The translations under genes were made by a program, and so were the position numbers. The notes below the pieces were generated by a model. It was not told where the DNA came from. It was given only the letters and a program-made list of their open reading frames with translations, and searched no databases. From Pseudarthrobacter albicanus (GTDB taxonomy: Bacteria > Actinomycetota > Actinomycetes > Actinomycetales > Micrococcaceae): 64,000 bases of DNA. The first letter of the stretch is position 1; each line of letters opens with the position of its first letter. Shown piece by piece: positions 36,135 to 43,855 of the stretch. The DNA lies in the NCBI RefSeq assembly GCF_018224015.1, contig NZ_JAGPOT010000021.1, forward strand, positions 39,698 to 103,697, in the 5' to 3' direction.

Positions 36135-36170
36135 ACAAAGGCCGTACCGGATATCCGGTGCGGCCTTTGT
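36135..36170 (+). terminator. Terminator after tRNA-His
   Basis: ACAAAGGCCGTACCGG (36135-36150) pairs with CCGGTGCGGCCTTTGT (36155-36170) with one T-G wobble and loop ATAT; T-rich TTGTCTGTC follows. Confidence 0.88.
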
Positions 36171-36235
36171 TGTCTGTCCAGTGTCCGCCGTCTCCCGCTG
36201 TTCCCGTCCGGGAACTGTCAATGGAAGGAACCGCC

Positions 36236-37390
36236 ATGCAGCGCAGGCTCTTTGAAGAAGACCACGAGATGTTCCGTGGGATCGCCACCGAGTTCAACGC
36301 GCGTGCGGTAGCCCCGCATTACGCCCGGTGGGACACGGACCACATGATGTCCCGGGACCTGTGGACTGCGGCCGGCGAGCAGGGCCTGCTGGGCCTGGCC
36401 GTTCCCGAGGAGTTCGGCGGGATGGGCATGGACGACTACCGCTTCCGCGCCGTGCTGGACGAGGAATTTGCCAGGAGCAACCACCTCGCCGTCGGCCTCG
36501 CCTTCCACCTGCACGACGATCTGGTCCTCCCCCACCTGCTGGCCTACGGCTCCGAGGACCTCAAGTCCCGGTGGCTGCCGGGCATGGTCTCCGGGGAGAA
36601 AGTCACCTCGGTCGCCTGGACCGAACCCGGCGCCGGCTCGGACCTGCGCGGCATCCGCACCAAGGCCGTGCGCGACGGCGGCGACTGGCTGATCAGCGGC
36701 CAGAAGACCTTCATCGGCAACGGCATCTCCGGGGACGCCTCCCTGGTCCTGGCCCGGACCGACGGCGGCACCGGCCGCGGCAGCCACGACTCCTTCTCGC
36801 TGTTCATGGTGCAGAAGGGCGACGGGTACAACACCGGCAAGCAGCTGGACAAGATGGGCCTGAAGGCCTCCGACACCGCCGAGCTGTTCTTCGACAACGT
36901 CCGCGTACCGCACGCCGATCTGGTGGGCGAGGAGGGCAGGGGCCTGCAGTACGCCGCCGAGCAGCTCCCCCAGGGCCGCCTGGCGATCGCCGTGGCGAGC
37001 TCCGCCGTCGTCCGCGCCGTCTACGAGGCGACCGTCCGCTACACGAAGGAGCGCAACGCCTTCGGTGAACGGATCATCGACTTCCAGAACAGCCGCTTTG
37101 TACTCGCCGACATCCTCACCGAGGTCGAGGTCACCGAGGCCTACGTGGACCAGGCAATCCTTGCCTTCAATACCGGCGAACTCGACGCCGGCTCTGCCGC
37201 TCGCGCCAAGCTGTGGGCCTCCGAGCGGGCCAAATCGGTGACGGACCGCTGCCTCCAGCTGCACGGCGGCTACGGCTACATCATGGAATACCCGGTGGCC
37301 CAGGCCTACCTCGCCGCCCGGCTGCTCACCATCTTCGGCGGCACCAACGAAATCATGCGCGACGTCGTCGGCCGCACCATCGCCAGCTGA
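36236..37390 (+). CDS. Acyl-CoA dehydrogenase family protein lacking the usual catalytic Glu
   Basis: 384-residue FAD flavoprotein. N-terminal helical domain, a beta-domain with VAWTEPGAGSDLRGIRT and the C-terminal helical domain with QLHGGYGYIMEYPVAQAY and FGGTNEIMRDV are all present. The catalytic base is odd: the MCAD-type Glu position is Gly368 (FGGT instead of YEGT) and the LCAD/isovaleryl-type position is Gly247 (LPQGRL instead of LPQERL). It may use another base or not perform alpha,beta-dehydrogenation. The ATG at 36236 has GGAAGGAA 5 bases upstream. def follows after 44 bases on the same strand. Confidence 0.9.
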   Translation: MQRRLFEEDHEMFRGIATEFNARAVAPHYARWDTDHMMSRDLWTAAGEQGLLGLAVPEEFGGMGMDDYRFRAVLDEEFARSNHLAVGLAFHLHDDLVLPHLLAYGSEDLKSRWLPGMVSGEKVTSVAWTEPGAGSDLRGIRTKAVRDGGDWLISGQKTFIGNGISGDASLVLARTDGGTGRGSHDSFSLFMVQKGDGYNTGKQLDKMGLKASDTAELFFDNVRVPHADLVGEEGRGLQYAAEQLPQGRLAIAVASSAVVRAVYEATVRYTKERNAFGERIIDFQNSRFVLADILTEVEVTEAYVDQAILAFNTGELDAGSAARAKLWASERAKSVTDRCLQLHGGYGYIMEYPVAQAYLAARLLTIFGGTNEIMRDVVGRTIAS

Positions 37391-37434
37391 CCGCCACACA
37401 ACAAGCTGCCGACAGCACCGAGGTACCAACTGAT

Positions 37435-38007
37435 ATGACCGTCCTGCCGATCACGATCTGGGGCGAGCCCGTACTGCACCGCCGGGCCGCCGAAGTCGAA
37501 GTCTTCGACGACGAACTGCGCACCCTGATCGCGGACATGTTCGAAACCAATGACGCCGCCAACGGCGTCGGCCTGGCCGCGCCCCAGGTCGGGGTGGGCA
37601 AGCGGCTTTTCATCTACAAGTACGAGAACGACGACGGCGCCCCGCCCGCCGGCGCCGTCGTCAACCCGGTCCTGACCCTGACCAAAATCTCCGGCGCGCT
37701 GCCGGACCCGGACGAGGAAGTGGAGGGGTGCCTGTCCTTCCCCGGCGGGCAGTACCCGCTCAAGCGTGCCGAGTGGGCCCGGGTGCAGGGCTTTGACGGC
37801 TACGGCCAGCCGGTGGACTTCGAGGCGACCGACTGGTTCGCCCGCGTGATCCAGCACGAGTACGACCATCTGGACGGCAAGCTCTACATCAACCGGCTGA
37901 TCGACCGCTACGCCCGCAAGGCCATGAAGCAGGCCAGGAACAGCGGCTGGGGCGTCCCGGGGCTGACCTGGATGCCGGGCGTGGATCCGGACCCGTTCGG
38001 GCACTGA
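37435..38007 (+). CDS. def: Peptide deformylase
   Basis: 190-residue metalloenzyme that removes the formyl group from new proteins. All three motifs are present: GVGLAAPQVG, EGCLSFPG with the metal Cys, and QHEYDHLDG with two His ligands and catalytic Glu. The C-terminus extends about 20 residues past the last helix, as in other actinobacterial forms. ATG 37435. It may be co-transcribed with the acyl-CoA dehydrogenase gene. Confidence 0.96.
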   Translation: MTVLPITIWGEPVLHRRAAEVEVFDDELRTLIADMFETNDAANGVGLAAPQVGVGKRLFIYKYENDDGAPPAGAVVNPVLTLTKISGALPDPDEEVEGCLSFPGGQYPLKRAEWARVQGFDGYGQPVDFEATDWFARVIQHEYDHLDGKLYINRLIDRYARKAMKQARNSGWGVPGLTWMPGVDPDPFGH

Positions 38008-38051
38008 CCGCCGGACCGCGCACCCCGCGACGCCCGCTCGGGCACCCCGTC

Positions 38052-38348
38052 CTATGGCATCACCTTATACAGGTCGATGACGGTCTCCTCCGGCTGGGAG
38101 GTAAACCCGCCCTCGATGCCCGCCTGCATCCGGGGCACGAGGATCTCGTTGCTGAATTTCTCCCAGCTCTCCTTCGAGTCGTGGACCGCCATGATCGTCC
38201 AGCCCCCGGCGGAAGCGCCGGCGGCGTGGAAGACCTGCCCCTCCGGCAGGCGGCCTTCGCCTGGATGGACCGCGGCGATTGACGCCTCGTACTGCTCCTT
38301 GGTTCCCCCCGGGAAAAAGTGCACAACTCCGTATGCGGTGGAAGCCAT
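38052..38348 (-). CDS. Small protein with antibiotic-biosynthesis-monooxygenase-like fold
   Basis: 98 residues. Pattern GVVHFFPGGTKEQYEASIAAVHP and WTIMAVHDSKESWEKFSNEIL resembles the dimeric alpha/beta-barrel (ABM/YdhR-like) proteins. No cofactor or catalytic residue can be named, and such proteins often have no known reaction. ATG 38348 with AGGAG 6 bases upstream is a strong start. Convergent with def. Confidence 0.75.
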   Translation of the reverse strand: MASTAYGVVHFFPGGTKEQYEASIAAVHPGEGRLPEGQVFHAAGASAGGWTIMAVHDSKESWEKFSNEILVPRMQAGIEGGFTSQPEETVIDLYKVMP

Positions 38349-38457
38349 GTCTGCTCCTAGATTCGTTGGCTGTACCTGACACGCCCAGTCCTAGACCCCG
38401 GAATCCCCGGTGTCAATAAACCCGGGCATCGGGGAGGTGCCTGGCCACGGGACAGGC

Positions 38458-39252
38458 TCAGGGAACAATGGTCTGCTGCTGCGGGCAGGAACCCAGGACC
38501 CGCTTCATCGCTTCCTTCTCCGCCGGGGTCACCCACAGCCGGTACGCCGCTTTGACGGAGATCTGCCGGGCCACATAGTGGCACCGGATGGCCTTGTTCG
38601 GCGGCAGCCAGGCGGCGGCGTCGGACGCGCTCTTGTCCTGGTTGGCAGGGCCGTCCACTGCGATCAGGTTCAATGGATCGTTCGCCAGGTGCTGGCGCTG
38701 CTCCGCCGTGAGCTGCTGCGCGCCTTTCTGCCAGGCGTCGCCAAGGGCCACGACATGGTCGATCTGCACGTCCTTGCTGCTCTCCGCTCCCCTGCGGAAG
38801 ACGATTCCGCGGCCGGTGTACGGTTCCCGGAACGTCCCTGCGGCCACCCGGCAGCGCGAACCCTCGGCAAATTCGGCGTCCGCCAGGTCACGGCGGAGGA
38901 TGTCGTTGCGCGTATCGCAGCCGTTGCGGTCCACGTCCAGCCAGGCCTGGCCGAACGCGCTGCGATCATAATTGTCCTGGGCGGCACGTCCCTTGACGGC
39001 GAGGGTTTCCAGCGCGGCCATTGCGGATCCCCGCGGCACCGCCCGGACGGGGGCCACGGCTCTCATCCACCCGGCGGCCAGCACGGGTGCGTCGGCGGGG
39101 CCCGTGGCCTGGGGTTCCGCCGCGGCGAACTGGCCGGCGGTGAAGAACCAGCCGAGGCCTCCGGCCACGACGACGAATGCCATGGCCAACAGGGCCCAGG
39201 CCTGGCGGGACCGCCTGCGGGCGCGCCGGAACGCGGTCCAGGTAACGCTCAT
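38458..39252 (-). CDS. Exported HNH endonuclease-family protein (DUF1524-like)
   Basis: 264 residues. A basic N-terminus with a hydrophobic helix (residues about 18-42) predicts export or membrane anchoring. The C-terminal region carries the secreted DUF1524/HNH pattern: VQIDHVVALGDAW with the metal-binding Asp-His, NDPLNLIAVDGPANQDKS and WLPPN. Three cysteines (NGCDT, SRCRV, IRCHY) may form disulfides. Members in actinobacteria are probable secreted nucleases; activity here is not shown. ATG start. Confidence 0.85.
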   Translation of the reverse strand: MSVTWTAFRRARRRSRQAWALLAMAFVVVAGGLGWFFTAGQFAAAEPQATGPADAPVLAAGWMRAVAPVRAVPRGSAMAALETLAVKGRAAQDNYDRSAFGQAWLDVDRNGCDTRNDILRRDLADAEFAEGSRCRVAAGTFREPYTGRGIVFRRGAESSKDVQIDHVVALGDAWQKGAQQLTAEQRQHLANDPLNLIAVDGPANQDKSASDAAAWLPPNKAIRCHYVARQISVKAAYRLWVTPAEKEAMKRVLGSCPQQQTIVP

Positions 39253-39352
39253 GAAGCTGTCCGGTGGGCTATTTCCTGCTGCACCCCCAAAGCCTAGGCC
39301 AAGGCTGCGACACTGACGGTGTTATCCACACTGTGGAGGACAGCTGGCGGAG

Positions 39353-39562
39353 CTACTGCTCCCTGGTCACGCGCCTCAGGTCTTCGTTGGCGATGTCCAG
39401 CAGCTCCCGCAGCTGGTTGACCCTGGCGTCGTCGATCTCATCGGCGTCACGCTTGGCGAGGGCATCGTCGAGGAGGCGCTTGGCTTCCTTCGCGTTCTGC
39501 CGCGCGACGTCCAGCGCGTGTTCGAGGGTGGTTTCGTGCTCCACAACCGGGTTCTGTTCCAT
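39353..39562 (-). CDS. Small helical protein, function unknown
   Basis: 69 residues, highly charged, with heptad-like helices (LDVARQNAKEAKRLLDDALAK and RVNQLRELLDIANEDLRR). No family was recognised. The coding appearance is supported by a normal actinobacterial codon pattern and an ATG close to GGAG. It lies downstream of gap after a strong terminator. Confidence 0.6.
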   Translation of the reverse strand: MEQNPVVEHETTLEHALDVARQNAKEAKRLLDDALAKRDADEIDDARVNQLRELLDIANEDLRRVTREQ

Positions 39563-39577
39563 GGCTCCATTGTGGTT

Positions 39578-39617
39578 CCCTTTCCCGGCCGATTCCAGTG
39601 CATCGGCCGGGAAAGGG
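39578..39617 (-). terminator. Terminator after gap
   Basis: CCCTTTCCCGGCCGAT (39578-39593) and its perfect complement (39602-39617) form a 16-bp stem with an 8-base loop. On the minus strand it lies 78 bases past the gap stop and 16 bases before the small gene's ATG. No long U-tract. Confidence 0.75.
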
Positions 39618-39694
39618 TAAATAAGTCCCGGTCAGGGACGTGCGGTGTGGCTGCCGCTGCCAGAGCCTGCAGGCCTGGTAATCAGGCCCGGCAA

Positions 39695-41185
39695 TCAGGC
39701 GTCGGCGGCCAGGCCCGCGGCGACCAGGACCGAGGCCGCGTCCTTGGCGGGGAAGGACGGCGGGTTCACGCCGGCTATTTCCTCCATGACGCGGACCACC
39801 TGGCAGCTGTAGCCGAACTCGTTGTCGTACCAGACGTACAGCACGAGGTTCTTGTCGCTGGAGATGGTGGCAAGGCCGTCAACGATGCCTGCCCGGCGGG
39901 AGCCGACGAAGTCCGTGGAGACAACCTCGGGCGAATCGATGTAATCGATCTGCTTGCGCAGCTCCGAGTGCAGCGACATTTCCCGCAGGTAGTCGTTGAC
40001 CTCGTCCTTGCTGGTGCCGTTTTCGAGGCTCAGGTTCAGGATGGCCATGGAGACGTCCGGGGTGGGGACGCGGATGGCGTTGCCCGTGAGCTTGCCCTGG
40101 AGTTCCGGCAGGGCCTTGGCGACGGCCTTGGCGGCACCCGTCTCGGTGATGACCATATTCAGGGCGGCCGAGCGTCCGCGGCGTTCGCCCTTGTGGAAGT
40201 TGTCGATCAGGTTCTGGTCGTTGGTGAAGGAGTGGACCGTCTCCACGTGGCCGTGCACGACGCCGTAGCGGTCATTGATCGCCTTCAGCACGGGGGTGAT
40301 GGCGTTGGTGGTGCAGGAGGCCGCGGTGACGATCTTGTCGGAGTCGGTGATCGCGCGGTGGTTGATGCCGTGCACGATGTTCTTCAGATCGCCCTTGCCC
40401 GGAGCGGTGAGCAGCACGCGGGAGGCGCCCTTGCTCTGCAGGTGCCGGGACAGTCCCTCGGCGTCGCGCCAGCGGCCCGTGTTGTCGACGATCAGCGCGT
40501 CGTGGATGCCGTAGGCGGTGTAGTCCACCGTGGCGGGGTTGTCCGAGTAGATGACCTGGATCTGGACACCGTTGGCGGTGATGGTGTCGTTCTCGAGGTC
40601 CACCTTGATGGTGCCCTCGAAGGGTCCGTGGACGGAGTCGCGGCGCAGCAGGCTGGCGCGCTTGGTCAGGTCGTTGTCCGAGCCGCGCCGGACCACGATG
40701 GCGCGGAGCCGCAGGCCGTGGCCACCACCGGCCTTTTCGATCAGGAGGCGGGCCAGGAGCCGGCCGATGCGTCCGAAGCCGTAAAGGACGACGTCGGTGC
40801 CGGTGCGGTCGTCGCCGCCGCGCTTGCCCACGACCTCGGCGAGTTCCTCGCGGAGGAATTCATCCAGCGTGGCGCCGTTGCCTTCGGCCCGGTATTTCTC
40901 GGTGAGCCGGGCGACGTCGATGGCTGCCGCGCCCAGTTCCAGCTTCGTCAGGGCCTCCAGGAGAGGGGCGGTCTCTTCGAGGCGCAGCTCTTCGTGGCTC
41001 ATCCGGCGGGCGAAACGGTGCGCCTTCAGGATGTTCATAGTGGACTTGTTGATCAGGCTACGGCCGTGGATGGAAGTCACCACGTTGTTCTCGCGGTACA
41101 ACCGGCCGATGAGGGGAATCATGGCCTCGGCGAGCGCCTCACGGCCCATCCACGTATCAAGACAAGAATCTGATGTCTGGCTCAC
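39695..41185 (-). CDS. gap: Glyceraldehyde-3-phosphate dehydrogenase, N-terminally extended type
   Basis: 496 residues. The catalytic GAPDH core begins at about residue 128 with the Rossmann motif GFGRIGR (136-142) and contains the nucleophile C291 in ASCTTN. About 125 helical residues precede it, absent from the normal ~335-residue enzyme. The same layout is known for the extended GapB of Corynebacterium, which works mainly in gluconeogenesis with NADP(H). A gluconeogenic role here is therefore inferred, not shown. A glycolytic gap would be elsewhere. The 5' leader contains an intrinsic terminator. ATG start with an AAGG-type site. Confidence 0.93.
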   Translation of the reverse strand: MSQTSDSCLDTWMGREALAEAMIPLIGRLYRENNVVTSIHGRSLINKSTMNILKAHRFARRMSHEELRLEETAPLLEALTKLELGAAAIDVARLTEKYRAEGNGATLDEFLREELAEVVGKRGGDDRTGTDVVLYGFGRIGRLLARLLIEKAGGGHGLRLRAIVVRRGSDNDLTKRASLLRRDSVHGPFEGTIKVDLENDTITANGVQIQVIYSDNPATVDYTAYGIHDALIVDNTGRWRDAEGLSRHLQSKGASRVLLTAPGKGDLKNIVHGINHRAITDSDKIVTAASCTTNAITPVLKAINDRYGVVHGHVETVHSFTNDQNLIDNFHKGERRGRSAALNMVITETGAAKAVAKALPELQGKLTGNAIRVPTPDVSMAILNLSLENGTSKDEVNDYLREMSLHSELRKQIDYIDSPEVVSTDFVGSRRAGIVDGLATISSDKNLVLYVWYDNEFGYSCQVVRVMEEIAGVNPPSFPAKDAASVLVAAGLAADA

Positions 41186-41306
41186 AGAACTACCTTCCTA
41201 AAATCCACCACATACGTCCGCGTATATGGAAGTCGGCCGCCGGAGGGTGTCCGGGAACCTGGCCGCCGGCGGGGATTCGGTCCACCCCGGGCGCCTGCAT
41301 GAAGTG

Positions 41307-41344
41307 CAAAGAAAAACCGCCGGCTGCGAACGCAGACCCGGCGG
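41307..41344 (-). terminator. Intrinsic terminator inside the gap leader (candidate attenuator)
   Basis: On the minus strand CCGCCGG (41344-41338) and CCGGCGG (41323-41317) form a stem, with CTGCG/CGCAG stacked inside around a two-base loop, followed directly by TTTTTCTTT. This is the most classical terminator in the window, yet it lies about 120 bases before the gap ATG with no complete gene upstream on this strand nearer than rnpB. A TAGAAT -10-like box lies at 41373-41368. Other content of 41186-41495 was not recognised. Confidence 0.8.
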
Positions 41345-41367
41345 GAGAACTTCTACGTTCACCATCC

Positions 41368-41373
41368 ATTCTA
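41368..41373 (-). promoter_or_regulatory. Putative -10 box of the gap leader
   Basis: TAGAAT on the minus strand, the same hexamer as before rnpB (42853-42848). Transcription from about 41361 would enter the terminator after some 17 bases. No convincing -35 was seen. Confidence 0.35.
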
Positions 41374-41495
41374 GGGCGGCGCCGCGGCGGCCGGTGCACG
41401 GCCCGGCGTGAAATGACTCACATACGCGCAGGTGGAGCCGCGGGATGGTTGCATGCCGTTGCCCGGTCCGCACAGCCCGCCGCTACGCTGGGACG

Positions 41496-42272
41496 ATGAT
41501 CAAGATTGCGGCTCTCCTGCTCGGGTTGGTGCTGTGTACCGGCTGCGCCGCGGCGGAGCGGACCGCACCGGCGTCGACCTTTACCCTGGTGGCTCACCGG
41601 GGCGGCGCCTTGGTCTACCCGGAATCGTCGCAGGAAGCCTTTGACGCCGTGAGCAGGACGAAGTTCCCGATCGAAACGGATCTGCGGCAACTCCAGGACG
41701 GCACCCTGGTGCCGTTGCATGACGCCACCGTCAACCGGACCATGGCCGGCGTGACGGGCCTTCCTGCGGGGATCAGTTTGGACCAATGGAAGTCGGCACG
41801 GATCAAGAACCCGCGGGGCGGCGCCGAGGGCACGCCCACCACGTGGCAGGCCATGCTCGACGCCTATGGCGGCCGGAACGTACTCGTCCCGGAGCTGAAA
41901 GACGGGACCATGGATGTGAGCGGCTTCGCCAGGCCTATCCGGTCAAAGGGTGCCCTCGACAGCGTGATCGTACAGACGTTCAGCTTCACCACGGCCGAGT
42001 CGCCGGCCAAGTCAGGGCTCCATACCCTATACCTGCTGAACGAAGGGGAGGAACCCGATGCGGCAGCGATCCGCGCAACGGGTATAGAGTACGTCGGCCC
42101 CCACAAGAGCATCAGCGGCACGTATCTGCTCACGCTGAAAGCCTCCGGATTGAAAGTGTGGCCCTACACAGTCAATGACGAAGCCACCGCGTCCCGGCTC
42201 CGTCAAGAGGGCGCCGACGGCGTTTTCACCGACGACCCGTGGACGTTGTCACGGCAAATGCACTTGGGCTAA
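41496..42272 (+). CDS. Glycerophosphodiester phosphodiesterase lipoprotein
   Basis: 258 residues. The N-terminus IAALLLGLVLCTGC is a lipoprotein signal with lipid Cys17. The GDPD TIM barrel begins AHRGG (His34, Arg35), with metal ligands in ETDLRQLQDG and the general acid His in PLHDATVNRT, then VPELKDG and the C-terminal VWPYTVND and GADGVFTDDP. It cleaves glycerophosphodiesters to glycerol-3-phosphate at the cell surface. ATG with no clear ribosome site. It is followed by the duplicated rnpB end. Confidence 0.92.
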   Translation: MIKIAALLLGLVLCTGCAAAERTAPASTFTLVAHRGGALVYPESSQEAFDAVSRTKFPIETDLRQLQDGTLVPLHDATVNRTMAGVTGLPAGISLDQWKSARIKNPRGGAEGTPTTWQAMLDAYGGRNVLVPELKDGTMDVSGFARPIRSKGALDSVIVQTFSFTTAESPAKSGLHTLYLLNEGEEPDAAAIRATGIEYVGPHKSISGTYLLTLKASGLKVWPYTVNDEATASRLRQEGADGVFTDDPWTLSRQMHLG

Positions 42273-42277
42273 GTGGC

Positions 42278-42303
42278 TGGATGCGTTGACCGATACGCCG
42301 GGT
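42278..42303. repeat. Duplicate of the rnpB 3' end
   Basis: These 26 bases match 42444-42469, the 3' end of rnpB, with one mismatch (offset 166). The direct repeat borders a 140-base spacer of lower GC in which no gene is seen. Such 3'-end duplications of stable RNA genes are typical attachment sites of integrative elements; here only the scar would remain. Confidence 0.8.
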
Positions 42304-42440
42304 CACCGAACTCCGGAATGCGGGGCAAACAGTTCCACCACAATTCGGTTTAAGTGGCTAAATACGGCTAAGAACCTGCCCGGGACACCCCGAAATAACG
42401 ACCGGGCAAACGCCCAGATCACGCGAAATTCCGCGGCTTT

Positions 42441-42840
42441 GGGTGGATGGGTTGACCGATACGCCGGGTTCTGTGTTCCCGCGCCGTTACCGGCGCGGGA
42501 GTAGCGGCCATCCATCTACGAACGCCGTTGCCGGCGCCCTCCAGCGGCCTACCCGGACACTCGGGCGGGCAGCCCTCAAACGTGCCCTGTCTGGCCTTGC
42601 TCCGGGTGGGGTTTACCTAGCCTTCCCGGTCACCCGGGAAGCTGGTGGTCTCTTACACCACCGTTTCACCCTTACCTGCCCTGCAGCCTGTGCAAGCACC
42701 GGCGGCAGGCAGGCGGTCTGTTCTCTGCGGCACTGTCCTGCGGGTTACCCCGAGTGGGCGTTACCCACCACCCTGCCCTGCGGAGCCCGGACGTTCCTCG
42801 AGCCACTTGAGTGACGCGCGGCCGCCTGGTCAACCCATCC
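42441..42840 (-). ncRNA. rnpB: RNase P RNA, class A
   Basis: About 400 nucleotides. P1 is formed by GGATGGGTTGACC (42840-42828) and its complement at 42445-42457. Conserved core elements on the minus strand include GAGGAACGTCCGGGC near the 5' end, GGGTAACGCCCA, AACAGACCGCC, GGTAAGGGTGAAACGG, GTAAGAGACCACC and, near the 3' end, ACAGAACCCGGCG. This is the catalytic RNA that matures tRNA 5' ends. The ends are placed by P1 and are accurate to a few bases. Confidence 0.96.
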
Positions 42841-42847
42841 GCAGTCC

Positions 42848-42853
42848 ATTCTA
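42848..42853 (-). promoter_or_regulatory. Putative -10 box of rnpB
   Basis: TAGAAT on the minus strand, 7 bases before the predicted 5' end of rnpB, in the right place for a SigA promoter. The -35 is not obvious. Confidence 0.5.
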
Positions 42854-42968
42854 CGGTCCCCGGAGGCGGGCTATCACCGGATCCATTTGGCGTCCCTGGT
42901 GGGACAATGGAACCAGGAACGGGGCAGGCCAGTCCCCGGCTTCCGGTTGCACAAGGGAAGTGATCCGC

Positions 42969-43799
42969 ATGGACCTCACCGGCATCGTCGTCCTCATTGT
43001 CGTCGTCGTACTGCTGCTGACGCTGGCCCGGATGTCCATCCGGATCGTCCGCCAGTATGAGCAGGGCGTCCTCTTCCGGCTTGGCAGGGTGATCGGGGTG
43101 AGGTTGCCCGGTCTGCGCTTCATCATTCCGGTGATCGACAAGCTCCCGCTCGTCAGCCTGCGGATCGTGACCATGCCGATCCAGTCGCAGGGCATCATCA
43201 CGCAGGACAACGTCAGCGTCGATATTTCCGCCGTGGCCTACTACCGCGTTGTCGATGCCGTGAAGTCGGTGGTCGCGATCGAGAACGTGGCGGCGGCCAT
43301 CAACCAGATCGCCCAGACCACGCTGCGCAAGGTGGTGGGCCGGCACAGCCTGGACCAGACGCTGTCCGAAACCGAGCGAATCAACACTGACATCCGGGAG
43401 ATTCTGGATGCCCTCACGCTGGAGTGGGGAGTCCAGGTCACGCTGGTGGAGCTGAAGGATATCCAGCTTCCAGACAGCATGAAGCGCGCCATGGCCCGCC
43501 AGGCGGAGGCGGAACGCGAGAAGCGGGCCAAGATCATCGCCGCCCAGGGCGAAGCCATCTCGGCGGCAGCCCTCGGAGAGGCGTCCGACACGATGATGGC
43601 CCACCCGCTGGCCCTGCAGCTGCGGAATCTTCAGTCCCTCGTGGAGATCGGCGTGGACAGGAACACTACGGTCGTCTTCCCTGCGCCGCTCATGAGCACC
43701 ATTGCGGAGCTCGCCGCCTTCCTCGCGCGCGAGACCCAGGCGGCCCAGACCGCCCAGACAGCGGCGTCGGCCTCCGCCACTCCGATCAAGGCCGCGTAG
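42969..43799 (+). CDS. SPFH/stomatin-like membrane protein
   Basis: 276 residues. An N-terminal membrane helix (about 5-21) is followed by the SPFH domain: IVRQYEQGVLFRLGRV, PGLRFIIPVIDKL and a coiled-coil (RAMARQAEAEREKRAKIIAAQGE). The C-terminal tail is Ala/Thr/Gln-rich. Stomatin-like proteins form large membrane assemblies, often with an NfeD partner protease or scaffold; no nfeD gene is adjacent. ATG 42969 with AAGGGAAG upstream. Confidence 0.92.
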   Translation: MDLTGIVVLIVVVVLLLTLARMSIRIVRQYEQGVLFRLGRVIGVRLPGLRFIIPVIDKLPLVSLRIVTMPIQSQGIITQDNVSVDISAVAYYRVVDAVKSVVAIENVAAAINQIAQTTLRKVVGRHSLDQTLSETERINTDIREILDALTLEWGVQVTLVELKDIQLPDSMKRAMARQAEAEREKRAKIIAAQGEAISAAALGEASDTMMAHPLALQLRNLQSLVEIGVDRNTTVVFPAPLMSTIAELAAFLARETQAAQTAQTAASASATPIKAA

Positions 43800-43855
43800 G
43801 ACGGCGGGTAGGAACTACCCGTGTGCCGGGCGGCCCCGATGTCTATGATCAGACC

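Noticed and set aside
42645..43799. Long version of the SPFH gene beginning in rnpB
   Set aside because: The extra 108 codons translate the complement of RNase P RNA; the ATG at 42969 has a proper ribosome site and membrane helix.
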